A stretch of 64,000 bases of DNA from Croceibacterium_B sp035470785 (GCA_035470785.1 DATIQN010000051.1:62001-126000), one strand, 5' to 3'; positions 1 to 8,866 are shown, counted from the stretch's first letter. Numbers and translations: made by a program. Notes: generated by a model from the sequence alone, not told the origin.

Positions 1-57
1 CTCGCCCGCCTATACCGGCGAGCGGGGCTAAGGCTTTAGGGGGGCACGGATCGCAGT

Positions 58-1425
58 ATGGCCATTTTCGCTGACGAACGCCTCCTGCGTTTCGTGCTCC
101 CCGCCCTGGCAGCGGCGCTCGTTGCGCCGTTGCCGCAGCCGGCGTTTGCGGTGGAAGCCGCGTCGCACGATGCGACAGGGGCCGCCGCTATGCCATCGCA
201 ACTCGGCCGCGAGATCGCCAGCCACGCCAGCAAGGACTTGCGCGCTTTCTACGCCGCACGCGGCAACGCCCCGCTCTGGCTTGACGAGTCCGGCTGGTCT
301 TCCAGCGCCGCGACCCTCCTGTGGCTGCGGATGCGCACGGCGGATCGCGACGGGCTCAATCCCGCCCAGTTCGACCTCGACAACCTGGCCAAGCTGACAG
401 ACCGCGCGCGGGATGGTGATCCGGGCGACGTGGCTCGTGCCGAGGTCGCGCTATCTTCAGCCTTCGCCGCTTACGTGAAGGCGATGCGCAGCGCGCAACA
501 TGCCGACATGCTTTACGAAGCCCCGCAGCTCGGGCCGACGGTGCAGAGCACGCTTGCAACGCTCGAAGCCGCGGCCAAGGCACCTTCGCTCGAGACCTAC
601 GTCGATACGATGGGCTGGATGAATCCGCTCTATGCGCCGCTGCGTAAGGCGCTCGATGACCCGCAATACACGCCGGACCAGAAGCAGGTCATCGCCGCCA
701 ATCTCGCCCGGGTCCGCGCGATCCCGGCCATTCCGCAGGGCAAGCACATCCTCGTCGATGCCGCCAGCGCGCGGCTGTGGATGTACGATGGAGACAGGGT
801 GGTCGACACGATGAAGGTCGTCGTCGGCAACGAGAAGCTCGGCGAAACGCCGATGATGGCCGGCTGGATCCGCTGGGCGATCGAGAATCCCTATTGGCAA
901 GTGCCCAACGATATCACCCAGAAGGAACTTGCGCCGAACGTGCTCAAGTACGGTGCCGGCTATCTCGCCAAACACGGCTACCAGGTGCTCGCCGACTGGA
1001 GCGACGACTCTCCGGTTCTCGACGCCAAGGCGGTCGACTGGCAAGCGGTGCGCGACGGAGTAGCACGGGTCCACGTGCGCCAGCTGCCCGGGGGCGAGAA
1101 CTTCATGGGCAAGGTCAAGTTCGAATTCCCCAACCCGAAAGGGATCTACCTCCACGACACCCCCGCCAAGAAGCTGATGAAGGAAGACGCGCGCCAGCTC
1201 AGCCACGGGTGCATTCGCATGGAAGATGCCGCCAGGATGCATCGCTGGCTGATGGGTGAGCCGATCCCGGCCGACGCGCCGGCCGAGGAGAAGGTGCCGC
1301 TGGACAAGCCGGTGCCGATCTACGTCACCTATCTGACCGCGCTGCCGGCCGACTCGGGCGACATCGTTTTCCACGACGATCCCTATGGCCGGGACGGCCA
1401 CATGCGCCTGGCCACCGCCGCCTGA
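58..1425 (+). CDS. L,D-transpeptidase (YcbB/ErfK-type), exported
   Basis: Predicted periplasmic peptidoglycan L,D-transpeptidase that forms 3-3 crosslinks or attaches proteins to the wall. The 455-residue protein starts with a signal-peptide-like segment (residues 1-31, ending around AFA). Its C-terminal half holds the YkuD-type catalytic signature: His366 in a LHDT motif and a SHGCIR motif with the nucleophile Cys385. The N-terminal half is helical, as in the scaffold domain of YcbB-like enzymes. It starts at the first ATG, 57 bp into the window, so its upstream neighbour is not visible. It converges on the histidine kinase gene with only 9 bp between stops. Family assignment is secure; the individual physiological role is inferred. 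Confidence 0.92.
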   Translation: MAIFADERLLRFVLPALAAALVAPLPQPAFAVEAASHDATGAAAMPSQLGREIASHASKDLRAFYAARGNAPLWLDESGWSSSAATLLWLRMRTADRDGLNPAQFDLDNLAKLTDRARDGDPGDVARAEVALSSAFAAYVKAMRSAQHADMLYEAPQLGPTVQSTLATLEAAAKAPSLETYVDTMGWMNPLYAPLRKALDDPQYTPDQKQVIAANLARVRAIPAIPQGKHILVDAASARLWMYDGDRVVDTMKVVVGNEKLGETPMMAGWIRWAIENPYWQVPNDITQKELAPNVLKYGAGYLAKHGYQVLADWSDDSPVLDAKAVDWQAVRDGVARVHVRQLPGGENFMGKVKFEFPNPKGIYLHDTPAKKLMKEDARQLSHGCIRMEDAARMHRWLMGEPIPADAPAEEKVPLDKPVPIYVTYLTALPADSGDIVFHDDPYGRDGHMRLATAA

Positions 1426-1434
1426 TAGCGCGTG

Positions 1435-3144
1435 TCAGCGGCGGCGGCCGGCCAGCGAATCCTCAAGCGTGCTAGCGAGCGCCGCCATCGTGAACGGCTT
1501 ACGCAGCACGGTGAACCCTTCGGCGGCCGCGGGCCCCGCGGCGGCGCTGAAGCCGGTCATCAGGACCACCGGGAAATCCTTGCGCCACGCGCGCAATTTT
1601 CGGGCGAGGTCGAGGCCGCCCATTTCACCGGGCATGACCATGTCGGACACGACCGCGTCGACCGTATTGCTCCCGAACAGCGCGACGCCCTCCGCAGCCG
1701 TTGTCGCCGCCAGAACGTCGATGCCCTGTTCCGAGAGCATCTGCCCAACCAGCTGTTTGAGGTTCGGATCGTCCTCAACCAGCAGGACCCGGATACCCTT
1801 GAGCGAGGATTTCCCCGCGTCGGCCACGGCTCGCACGGCGGCTTCGGGCTGCTGCCGCGCGCGCGGCAGCATTAAGCTGATCGTGGTCCCTTTGCCGGGC
1901 TCGCTCGCAATCGTCACCGTGCCGCCCGCCGACTGGACGAAGCCATAGACCTGGCTCAGGCCAAGGCCGGTCCCGCGACCGACTTCCTTGGTGGTGAAGA
2001 ACGGCTCGAAAGCCTTCTCGATCGCGTCCTCGCTCATGCCCACGCCATCGTCCTGGACCGCGATTTCGACGGCGTCGCTTCCGTCGAGGGCGCCCCGGCG
2101 ATTCTCGGCGGTGATGCACACTAGCCCGCCATGCAGCATCGCGTCCCTGGCGTTGACCGCGAGGTTGAGGATCGCCACGTCGAATTGCGAGACGTCGACA
2201 TCGACCGGCCACAAGTCCCCGGAAAGCGCAAAACGGACCGAGACGTTTTCGCGCAGCGAATGGTCGAGCAGCCTGGCGAGCTTGTCGATATGCTCGTCAA
2301 GCTTGAGGACCTCGGAATTTAGGGGTGTGCGGCGCGAGAATGCGAGCAGCTGCTGGGTGATCTGCGCGCCGCGATCGAGCGCGTCGCGGATGCCTCCGGA
2401 AAGCTTGTCGCGGCGTTCCTGGTCCTTGGCGCGATTCATCAGCTCGAGCCCGCTCGACGCGGCCATCAGCAGGTTATTGAAGTCGTGCGCCACGCCTCCG
2501 GTAAGCTGGCCGAGCGCCTCCATCTTCTGCGCCTGGCGCAAGGCCGTTTCCGCCTTCTCGCGAGCCGCGATCTGCTCGAGCAACTTGCGATTGGCCGCCG
2601 CCGCCGCGGCGTTCGACGCGCCGAGCAAGGCGATCAGCAGCGACGCGAGAACCAGGATCGTGCCGATCGCGACGTGGCGCGACAGGCGCGCGCTCAACGG
2701 TTCGACCAGCGAGCGCAAGTAGACGGTGCCGAGCTCGAGGTTTGCTTGCTTCACGGGCTCGACCACGACCAGGTCGGTATCCCTGATCAACGGCGGTCGT
2801 CGCTCGACGTGCTGGGGCACCTTCTCTCCTGGTTTGGCGAACCCGGCGACGAGATGACCGCCGGCATCATAGAGCCCCGCGGCCTCGATGTTTTCGTTCA
2901 CGCGCAGCGCCATCAGGTACTCGCTGGCGGTCTGGTAATCGTCGAAAGCGAGCGCCCCGGCGACGCTGCCGGCGAGGATGCGCGCCTGGACCGTGACCTG
3001 GCGGACTTGGTCGGCATTCTGTCGCTGTTCCCACTGCCAACCGAGCAGCAGGCTCACCAGCAGCAGGAGCAGCGCGATGCCGCCGGTAATTCCGCGCCGC
3101 TCGAGCAATTGCCCGCTGGCTCGCTGCAGGAGATGCGCTCTCAC
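1435..3144 (-). CDS. Hybrid sensor histidine kinase with receiver domain and YfiN-like periplasmic sensor
   Basis: Membrane-bound hybrid kinase of 569 residues. An N-terminal transmembrane helix (about 18-38) and a second helix (about 155-180) flank a periplasmic segment that resembles the CHASE8 sensor of YfiN-type proteins. The kinase core follows, with the phospho-acceptor His220 in a VAHDFNNLL box and an HATPase domain with DDGVGM and GTGLGLS motifs. A C-terminal receiver domain carries Asp501. It starts at a GTG overlapping the yfiR-like stop by 4 bp (GTGA), so it is translationally coupled to it. Family knowledge: YfiR normally restrains the diguanylate cyclase YfiN; here the output is a phosphorelay instead. 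The partner regulator could be the divergent response regulator at 5805, which is inference. Confidence 0.9.
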   Translation of the reverse strand: MRAHLLQRASGQLLERRGITGGIALLLLLVSLLLGWQWEQRQNADQVRQVTVQARILAGSVAGALAFDDYQTASEYLMALRVNENIEAAGLYDAGGHLVAGFAKPGEKVPQHVERRPPLIRDTDLVVVEPVKQANLELGTVYLRSLVEPLSARLSRHVAIGTILVLASLLIALLGASNAAAAAANRKLLEQIAAREKAETALRQAQKMEALGQLTGGVAHDFNNLLMAASSGLELMNRAKDQERRDKLSGGIRDALDRGAQITQQLLAFSRRTPLNSEVLKLDEHIDKLARLLDHSLRENVSVRFALSGDLWPVDVDVSQFDVAILNLAVNARDAMLHGGLVCITAENRRGALDGSDAVEIAVQDDGVGMSEDAIEKAFEPFFTTKEVGRGTGLGLSQVYGFVQSAGGTVTIASEPGKGTTISLMLPRARQQPEAAVRAVADAGKSSLKGIRVLLVEDDPNLKQLVGQMLSEQGIDVLAATTAAEGVALFGSNTVDAVVSDMVMPGEMGGLDLARKLRAWRKDFPVVLMTGFSAAAGPAAAEGFTVLRKPFTMAALASTLEDSLAGRRR

Positions 3145-3680
3145 GGCGCCACCGTTACGGCGACGTCGAGCAGCTTGGAACTGAGCTCGAGATGGCGATC
3201 TTCGGCGGCGCCGCGATCGATCGCTAGCCGCACGCGGCCGTCGCGCATCATGAAATCGATCACCCCGCCGCGCGTCCCGTCGTTGCGGTCGCCCACGGTG
3301 AGCACCGGCAAGCCGCGGGTCGCCGCGAACATCGAGGTTGCGGCGGCAGTGCCACGGCCGAGGAACAGGACCTGGCAGGCTTTCGCCCGGTCGGCTTGGG
3401 CCGAGTTCAATTGCTCGACGGCGATCGGCCGTCCCGCCACTTGCTGACCGCGGACCAGTTGGCTGAGAACTCCTGCGACGTCGCCACGCCCGGCAACGCA
3501 GATGCGGAAAGGCCCGCTAACCTCGCCCGGCCAGCGCACGAAAGAGGCGAGTTTGTAGAGATACGCCGCCTTGACTTCGGCCTCGGAGGTCGCCGCCGCA
3601 GCGGGAACGACCCACGCGGCAGCCGAAACCGCTAGCGCCAACACTATGGCGCCGCGCGCGAGCGCCAGCCGGCGACGCAT
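3141..3680 (-). CDS. YfiR family (DUF4154) periplasmic regulator
   Basis: Small exported protein of 179 residues with a signal peptide ending near residue 30 (AAAA-TSEAEVKAAYL). The hallmark start of the mature DUF4154/YfiR domain, KAAYLYKLASFVRWP, is present. Two cysteines (Cys61, Cys102) could form one disulfide. In Pseudomonas, YfiR is a periplasmic inhibitor that binds the sensor domain of YfiN. Here it lies between a TonB receptor (1-bp TGATG overlap) and a histidine kinase (4-bp overlap), so the three are one tightly coupled operon. The simplest reading is that it relays an envelope signal to the kinase sensor domain. Its ligand is unknown. Confidence 0.88.
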   Translation of the reverse strand: MRRRLALARGAIVLALAVSAAAWVVPAAAATSEAEVKAAYLYKLASFVRWPGEVSGPFRICVAGRGDVAGVLSQLVRGQQVAGRPIAVEQLNSAQADRAKACQVLFLGRGTAAATSMFAATRGLPVLTVGDRNDGTRGGVIDFMMRDGRVRLAIDRGAAEDRHLELSSKLLDVAVTVAP

Positions 3681-5635
3681 CAGTAACGCAGCTCCACGCC
3701 GCCCATGATCCGGCGTGGGATGAAATCGCCACCGGCATATTCCTGGTGCCGGTCGTGCAGCAGGCTGGTGCCGTTGAGCGACACGGCGATGGCCGGCGTT
3801 GCTTGCCAGGCAAGGCGCGCATCGAGCTCCTGGTAGGCCTTGAGCGCGGCGGAGCGGAGGGGCCCGTAAGCGCGGAACGAGGCGTCGAAGGTGACATGGG
3901 GCAGCGGATTGAACGACGAGCGCAACTTGACGACGTAAGGCGGGTCGTTGCCGTTCTGGTCCTGGCCGAGCAGGCCGCCGCCTTGCGGCTTAAAGTTGAA
4001 ATGCCGCTGGAGCAACGTCGCACCGCCCGCGAGCGTCCACCATGGGGTCACGCGCCAGTCGGCCCACGCCTCGATGCCGTAAGTGTGGCCCTCGAGGTTG
4101 TTGTCCCAGGTAAGGTTGAGCAAGGTGGCCGGCCCGGTAACAATCTCGACTGTGCGCAGGTCCTGGTAGAGGTGATAGAACCCGGTCACCGACAGTGACA
4201 ATGACGAGGACGGCTGGAGCCGCGTGCCGAGCTCGAATGCGGTGAGCTTCTCGGTCGTAAAGAGCGGGTTGCCGGACAAGGCGATGAGGTTGCCGACCCG
4301 CTCCTGCACGTCTTCGTCGAAAGGCGTAGGCGATCGCAACGCGCGCTCGACCGATGCCCAGACCAGCGCCGCCGGCGCCAGTTTCCACGCGAGCCGAACT
4401 TCCGGCAGCAGCGAAGTCCCGGCGTAGGGTAGCTTCTCGGCCTTGAGTCCGGCGACGAGAGTCAGGTTGTTTGCCAGCGCGACGCTATCCTGCGCAAACG
4501 CGTTGGCGATGAACAGGTTGCGGTGAGCGGGCGTGAAGAACAGCCCGCTCGTCCCCACTATGTTGTAGTCGACGGTCCTTGCGCCGCCGCCCCAAACAAT
4601 CGAATGCGGGCCGGTTGTGAAATTGTGCTGGATCTCGGCGTCGTAGGTGTCGGTGCTGAACTTGCCGCCGTCTGAAGCCCGATCGTCGCGCTCGATGCGG
4701 TCATAGTAGGCTTGGGCCTGGATCGCTCCACCACTGTTCAGCTGGCGGTTCCACCGCACCAGGGCGTTGCCGCCCGAAAGATGCTCGGCGCCGGCAGGAG
4801 TCTGGTCCCGGCCGCCGAAGACGTCACCTTGCAGCGATACCGCATCGGCGCCGTTCGGCGTCCAGTCGAGCCGCAAGCCTCCCTCGCCATGCCGCCAGCC
4901 ATCGTCGGCGGAGGTGCCCGCGGCATCGGTGAACGCGCGTTCCTCGTGAAGGTAGCGACCGTGGAGTTCGTATGTCAGGTGTTCGCTCGCGCGCCCCGAA
5001 AATCGTGCGCCGATGGCTTGCCGGTCGGGTCCCCCGCGGGCATCGACGTAGAGGCCTTTCGTTTCCGACGAGCGCCGTGTGATGATGTTGATGACACCGT
5101 TGACGGCGTTGGCGCCCCACAACGTTGCCCCCGGCCCGCTGATGACTTCGATCCTGTCGATGTTGTCGGGCAGGACGTCGGGCAGGTCCCAATAGACACC
5201 CGAGAACAGCGGAGTGTAGACGGTACGCCCGTCGATCAGCACGAGCAACTTGTTCGAGTAACTCTGCGCCTGCGAGTTGCCGTTGAGCCCGCGCGCTGTG
5301 ACCACCCAGCGCGACGGGCTGGTCTGATAGACCTGCAGGTTGGGCGCGAGGCGAAGCATTTCGGGAATTGTCGACGCGCCCGAACGGATGATGTCGTCTC
5401 GGCTGATGACGTAGATCGCGGCGGCCGCATCGCTCAGCGGCATGTCGGTCTTGCTGACCGACGAGACGTTGATGTCCTGCAGGTCCTCGATAGACATGCC
5501 TCGAAGGACCTCGATTTCCTGCGCACTCGCTGGCTGAGGCAGGGCTGAGGCGACCGCGCCGGCGGCAAGCGCGGCAACGACCGAAGGGCCGAACAGACGC
5601 ATCTCCGATGCCACGTGAATCCCCCGGTCCCTCAT
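3680..5635 (-). CDS. TonB-dependent receptor, first gene of the YfiR/kinase operon
   Basis: Outer-membrane receptor of about 651 residues with a signal peptide, an N-terminal plug domain (VYVISRDDI-like motif, then LRLAPNLQVYQ and ITRRS near the plug end) and a C-terminal beta barrel ending in VELRY with a terminal aromatic residue. A longer reading to 5671 exists but would begin inside the putative promoter at 5661-5691. The ATG at 5635 has an AGGGG element about 7 bp upstream; an internal ATG at 5602 is also possible. The operon continues into yfiR and the hybrid kinase with overlapping codons. The family member with a YfiR neighbour is typically not a canonical siderophore receptor; the substrate cannot be told from sequence. 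Confidence 0.88.
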   Translation of the reverse strand: MRDRGIHVASEMRLFGPSVVAALAAGAVASALPQPASAQEIEVLRGMSIEDLQDINVSSVSKTDMPLSDAAAAIYVISRDDIIRSGASTIPEMLRLAPNLQVYQTSPSRWVVTARGLNGNSQAQSYSNKLLVLIDGRTVYTPLFSGVYWDLPDVLPDNIDRIEVISGPGATLWGANAVNGVINIITRRSSETKGLYVDARGGPDRQAIGARFSGRASEHLTYELHGRYLHEERAFTDAAGTSADDGWRHGEGGLRLDWTPNGADAVSLQGDVFGGRDQTPAGAEHLSGGNALVRWNRQLNSGGAIQAQAYYDRIERDDRASDGGKFSTDTYDAEIQHNFTTGPHSIVWGGGARTVDYNIVGTSGLFFTPAHRNLFIANAFAQDSVALANNLTLVAGLKAEKLPYAGTSLLPEVRLAWKLAPAALVWASVERALRSPTPFDEDVQERVGNLIALSGNPLFTTEKLTAFELGTRLQPSSSLSLSVTGFYHLYQDLRTVEIVTGPATLLNLTWDNNLEGHTYGIEAWADWRVTPWWTLAGGATLLQRHFNFKPQGGGLLGQDQNGNDPPYVVKLRSSFNPLPHVTFDASFRAYGPLRSAALKAYQELDARLAWQATPAIAVSLNGTSLLHDRHQEYAGGDFIPRRIMGGVELRY

Positions 5636-5660
5636 GGCGCGCCCCTGCCGCCGATTACGG

Positions 5661-5691
5661 AACCAACACATGCACTTGCCGTTGGTTCCGA
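5661..5691. promoter_or_regulatory. EcfG-like bidirectional promoter within a 9-bp inverted repeat
   Basis: The plus strand reads GGAAC (5661-5665), 16 nt, CGTT (5682-5685), which is the published alphaproteobacterial general-stress sigma EcfG consensus (GGAAC-N16/17-CGTT). Because GGAACCAAC (5661-5669) and GTTGGTTCC (5683-5691) form a perfect inverted repeat, the minus strand reads GGAAC-N16-TGTT, one mismatch from consensus. It sits between the response regulator (start 5805) and the TonB receptor operon (start about 5635). Promoter function is inference; the palindrome is directly visible. Confidence 0.6.
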
Positions 5692-5804
5692 CCGGACCTG
5701 GCTCAACACTCTGGGACGGAGGAACAAATTCCTGCTAACGGTGTCGCCAAGCACGTGAAATGAGCTGCCGGCAGCGGCACTGACGACGAGGAAAGATAAC
5801 GGGA

Positions 5805-6143
5805 ATGGCGAAAATCCTGCTCGTCGAAGATGAAATGCTCGTCAGGGAGCTGGCATTCGAGGACCTGTCCGATGCCGGCCACGAAGTTACCGCCGCCGGT
5901 TCCGGCGACGAGGCTCTGGCCATCCTGCGCAACGACCAGGGCTTCGAAATCCTGTTCACCGATGTCCGCATGCCCGGCGAGCTCGACGGGTGGCGCCTTG
6001 CCGACGAGGCCCGGGAATTGATTCCCTCGTTGAGGATCGTTTTCGCCACCGGGCTCAACGACGACGGCGGCTGGAAGCGGCCCGAGGACCGGATGCTGGC
6101 GAAACCCTATCGCAAGGACGACCTGCTCGCTGCGCTGGGCTAG
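5805..6143 (+). CDS. Single-domain response regulator (receiver only)
   Basis: A 112-residue stand-alone receiver domain with acidic residues Glu8/Asp9, phospho-acceptor Asp53 (FTDVRMPG), switch Thr82 and Lys100-Pro101. The VFATGL segment around Thr82 recalls the PFxFATGY signature of the FAT GUY group to which the sphingomonad stress regulator SdrG belongs, but is not identical. There is no output domain, so it should act as a phosphate shuttle or by protein contact. It is divergent from the TonB receptor/YfiR/kinase operon across an EcfG-like promoter, making the hybrid kinase a candidate partner. It overlaps the convergent aldo/keto reductase by 4 bp. Confidence 0.93.
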   Translation: MAKILLVEDEMLVRELAFEDLSDAGHEVTAAGSGDEALAILRNDQGFEILFTDVRMPGELDGWRLADEARELIPSLRIVFATGLNDDGGWKRPEDRMLAKPYRKDDLLAALG

Positions 6144-7135
6144 GCGCGCTCCGAATCGAGCATTGCCATTTGCGCCGCCGCATAACGATCGCCCTGCACG
6201 GCGTCTGGCGGAATGGCGGATTCGAGTTCGGCGACCTGCTCGCTGCCCAGTCCGCGGCTGAGCGCCTCCATCGCCTCGGCCACCCGACTCGGCCGTCGGG
6301 CTCCGACCAGAGGCACGATGTCCTCGCCCTGAGCCAGGACCCAGCCGAGCAACACTTGCGCCGGGGTCATGCCAAAGCCCTGCGCGACGCGCGCGATCTC
6401 GGCGGCGACATCGAGGTTCCTGACCCCCGCTTCGCCCTGGAAGCGCGGCGCGTGGTGGCGAAAGTCGCCCGGCGAATCGGCGCCCGGCTGCCAGCCGCCG
6501 GTGAGCAGGCCGCGCGCGAACACGCCGTAGACCGTGAGGCCGATGCCGAGCTCGCGGCAGGCCGGCAAAACTGCCCGCTCGATATTGCGGGTGGTCAGCG
6601 CGTATTCGATTTGCAGGTCGCTGATCGGATGCACCGCGCTCGCCCGGCGCAGCGTCTCGGGACCCACTTCGGATAAGCCGACATGCCGTACCCAGCCCGC
6701 CTCGATGCATTCGGCGATCGCGCCGACCGTATCCTCGATCGGCACGTTGGGATCGAGCCGGGCGGGGCGGTAGATGTCGATGTAATCGACCCCCAGTCGC
6801 TGCAGCGTGTAGGCGAGGAAGTTCTTCACTGCGATCGGCCGCGCATCGTAACCGTTCCAGCCGCTGCCGTGGTCGCGCAGCGCGCCGAATTTGACCGAGA
6901 GCTTGTAGCTGTCGCGTGGAACGCCCTTGAGCGCCTCGCCGATGAGCATCTCGTTGTGGCCCATGCCGTAGAAGTCGCCGGTGTCGATCAGGTCGATGCC
7001 GGCATCGAGCGCGGCATGGATCGTCGCAATCGCCTCGCCGCGGTCGGCCGGGCCATAGAGCCCCGACATCGCCATGCAGCCGAGCCCGATCGCCGAGACT
7101 TCCGGGCCGCTCTTCCCCAGCTTGCGTGTCTGCAC
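6140..7135 (-). CDS. Aldo/keto reductase with altered catalytic motif
   Basis: NADPH-dependent aldo/keto reductase of 331 residues, TIM-barrel type, with the N-terminal LGLGCM-like motif, catalytic Asp and Tyr in DTGDFYG, and Lys in SVKFG. It starts at a GTG preceded by AGGAGG. The position where related enzymes carry a catalytic His (the QHRVDP segment) reads RPARLDP here, so that His appears replaced by Ala. C-terminal cofactor-binding residues (VPLVGARRPSRV) are typical. Substrate is unknown and reduced or altered carbonyl reductase activity is possible. It is flanked by convergent and divergent genes and is probably monocistronic. Confidence 0.9.
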   Translation of the reverse strand: MQTRKLGKSGPEVSAIGLGCMAMSGLYGPADRGEAIATIHAALDAGIDLIDTGDFYGMGHNEMLIGEALKGVPRDSYKLSVKFGALRDHGSGWNGYDARPIAVKNFLAYTLQRLGVDYIDIYRPARLDPNVPIEDTVGAIAECIEAGWVRHVGLSEVGPETLRRASAVHPISDLQIEYALTTRNIERAVLPACRELGIGLTVYGVFARGLLTGGWQPGADSPGDFRHHAPRFQGEAGVRNLDVAAEIARVAQGFGMTPAQVLLGWVLAQGEDIVPLVGARRPSRVAEAMEALSRGLGSEQVAELESAIPPDAVQGDRYAAAQMAMLDSERA

Positions 7136-7213
7136 GAATCGCCTCCTGCTTGCCGCTGTCCCTCGGCTACCCTAAAGCCCGCCGCCACCGCCAGTTCCGC
7201 GTGAAAGGCCGCA

Positions 7214-8224
7214 ATGCCGAAATATCCCAAGACTCAGGCCCTGATGCAACGCGGCTGCGATTTCCTTGGCACCGAGTACGCGATCCTTTGCGGGGCGATG
7301 AGCTGGGTTTCAGAGCGCAACCTCGTCTCGGCGATCAGCAACGCCGGCGGGTTCGGCGTGATCGCCTGCGGGGCGATGACGCCCGAGCTGCTCGACCGCG
7401 AGATTGCCGGAACCCGCGAGCTGACCGAGAAGCCCTTCGGCGTGAACCTGATCACCATGCACCCGCAGCTGTTCGACCTGATCGAGGTCTGCGGCAAGCA
7501 CGGCGTCGGCCACGTGGTCCTCGCCGGGGGCATCCCGCCCAAGGGCAGCGTCGAGGCGATCAAGGGCCACGAGGCAAAGGTCGTGGTCTTCGCGCCGACG
7601 CTGGCGCTGGCCAAGAAGCTGCTGCGAAGCGGCGGCGATGCGCTGGTGATCGAGGGTATGGAAGCCGGCGGCCACATCGGCCCGGTCTCGACCAGCGTGC
7701 TGGCCCAGGAAATGCTTCCCGAGCTTAGTGAGGAATACCTGGTGTTCGTCGCCGGCGGGATCGGCCGCGGTGAGCTGATCGCCGGATACCTCGAAATGGG
7801 CGCGGTCGGTGTACAGCTTGGCACGCGCTTCGCCTGCGCGACCGAATCGATCGCGCACCCGGACTTCAAGAAGGCCTTCTTCCGCGCCAACGCACGCGAC
7901 GCGGTCGCCAGCGTCCAGCTCGACCCGCGGCTGCCGGTGATCCCGGTGCGCGCGCTCAAGAACAAGGGCACCGAGGAATTCACCGCCAAGCAGCGCGAGG
8001 TTGGCCTGCTGCTCGACCAGGGCAGCATCGACATGGGCGAGGCGCAGCTGAGGATCGAGCACTTCTGGGCCGGGGCCCTGCGGCGCGCGGTGATCGACGG
8101 CGACGTCGAGAACGGCAGCCTGATGGCCGGCCAGTCGGTCGGCATGGTCGCGCGGGAAGAACCGGTCGCCGAGATCATCGCGACGCTTATGCGCGAGAGC
8201 GAGGCCGCGCTCGGTCGGCGCTAA
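7214..8224 (+). CDS. Nitronate monooxygenase/2-nitropropane dioxygenase family protein
   Basis: FMN-dependent TIM-barrel protein of 336 residues in the NMO/FabK-like family. It shows the N-terminal AILCGAMSWVS segment, the GGFGVIACG motif and GMEAGGHIG, which corresponds to the flavin-binding and catalytic region. In the family these enzymes oxidise alkyl nitronates or act as enoyl reductases; many members are of unknown substrate. It stands alone, divergent from the aldo/keto reductase with 78 bp between starts. Family assignment is firm, reaction is not. Confidence 0.88.
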   Translation: MPKYPKTQALMQRGCDFLGTEYAILCGAMSWVSERNLVSAISNAGGFGVIACGAMTPELLDREIAGTRELTEKPFGVNLITMHPQLFDLIEVCGKHGVGHVVLAGGIPPKGSVEAIKGHEAKVVVFAPTLALAKKLLRSGGDALVIEGMEAGGHIGPVSTSVLAQEMLPELSEEYLVFVAGGIGRGELIAGYLEMGAVGVQLGTRFACATESIAHPDFKKAFFRANARDAVASVQLDPRLPVIPVRALKNKGTEEFTAKQREVGLLLDQGSIDMGEAQLRIEHFWAGALRRAVIDGDVENGSLMAGQSVGMVAREEPVAEIIATLMRESEAALGRR

Positions 8225-8353
8225 GGCACGGCCTGCCGGATGGGTCCTCGACCCATCCCAATCTACCGTCGGCTAGTCGGTTCGGGGATACCGGCGCGAT
8301 CGATCTTCCGTCTAGACCGCCCTTGCGCAGGGGTCTTGCGAAGGGATTGGGAC

Positions 8354-8866
8354 GTGAACGCGTACGGGAGATATGAGGGTGGCGCCGCGATGCGCCAGCG
8401 GACGACTTACGATTTCGGCGCTTTGCCGTCGTCGAGCCACCTCGACCTGGACTTTGTGCGGGCAAGCGGGTTGGCGCAGGTGCGCCTGCAGCTTGCCGTG
8501 CTCTCGGGAAACCGCCGGGGCGCGTTGCGCGAGCTCGACCGGTTGGTCGAGTTCGACCGCCAGCTCGAGACCGGCAACGCCTTCGGTGAGTGGCGGTCGT
8601 CCGCCGGGCTCAAGGCCCACCTGGACGAGCAGCGGCAGGCGATCGCTTCCGAGAAGTTGGCCTTGATGGCGGCCGTCGAGTTCCCGCGCCTGGCGCCCGC
8701 CGAGCGCGCAGCCGAGGAGCCGACGCCCGCGGACGATGAAGAACTCTTGGTGATCGAAGACACCGACTTCTCCCGCAGGCTGGTGTACGTGCTCGCAGGC
8801 TTGCTCGCCGTCATCGCCATCGGCACCGCGCTGGCGTTCGGGATGCCCTTGCTGGCGACGCTCTAG
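8354..8866 (+). CDS. Hypothetical protein with C-terminal membrane anchor
   Basis: Unrecognised protein of about 170 residues. The body is charged and helical; residues near the C terminus form one strong transmembrane segment (LVYVLAGLLAVIAIGTALA), leaving almost nothing beyond, so it should be tail-anchored. The GTG at 8354 follows AAGGGA by 7 bp; an ATG at 8390 is the alternative. A conserved acidic stretch (PTPADDEELLVIEDTD) precedes the anchor. It shares its TAG stop palindromically with the convergent alpha/beta hydrolase. No function can be assigned. Confidence 0.65.
   Translation: MNAYGRYEGGAAMRQRTTYDFGALPSSSHLDLDFVRASGLAQVRLQLAVLSGNRRGALRELDRLVEFDRQLETGNAFGEWRSSAGLKAHLDEQRQAIASEKLALMAAVEFPRLAPAERAAEEPTPADDEELLVIEDTDFSRRLVYVLAGLLAVIAIGTALAFGMPLLATL

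Noticed and set aside
5703..6710. A 335-codon minus-strand frame spanning the response regulator and aldo/keto reductase
   Set aside because: It runs antisense to the regulator and out of frame with the reductase; both real genes have clear motifs.
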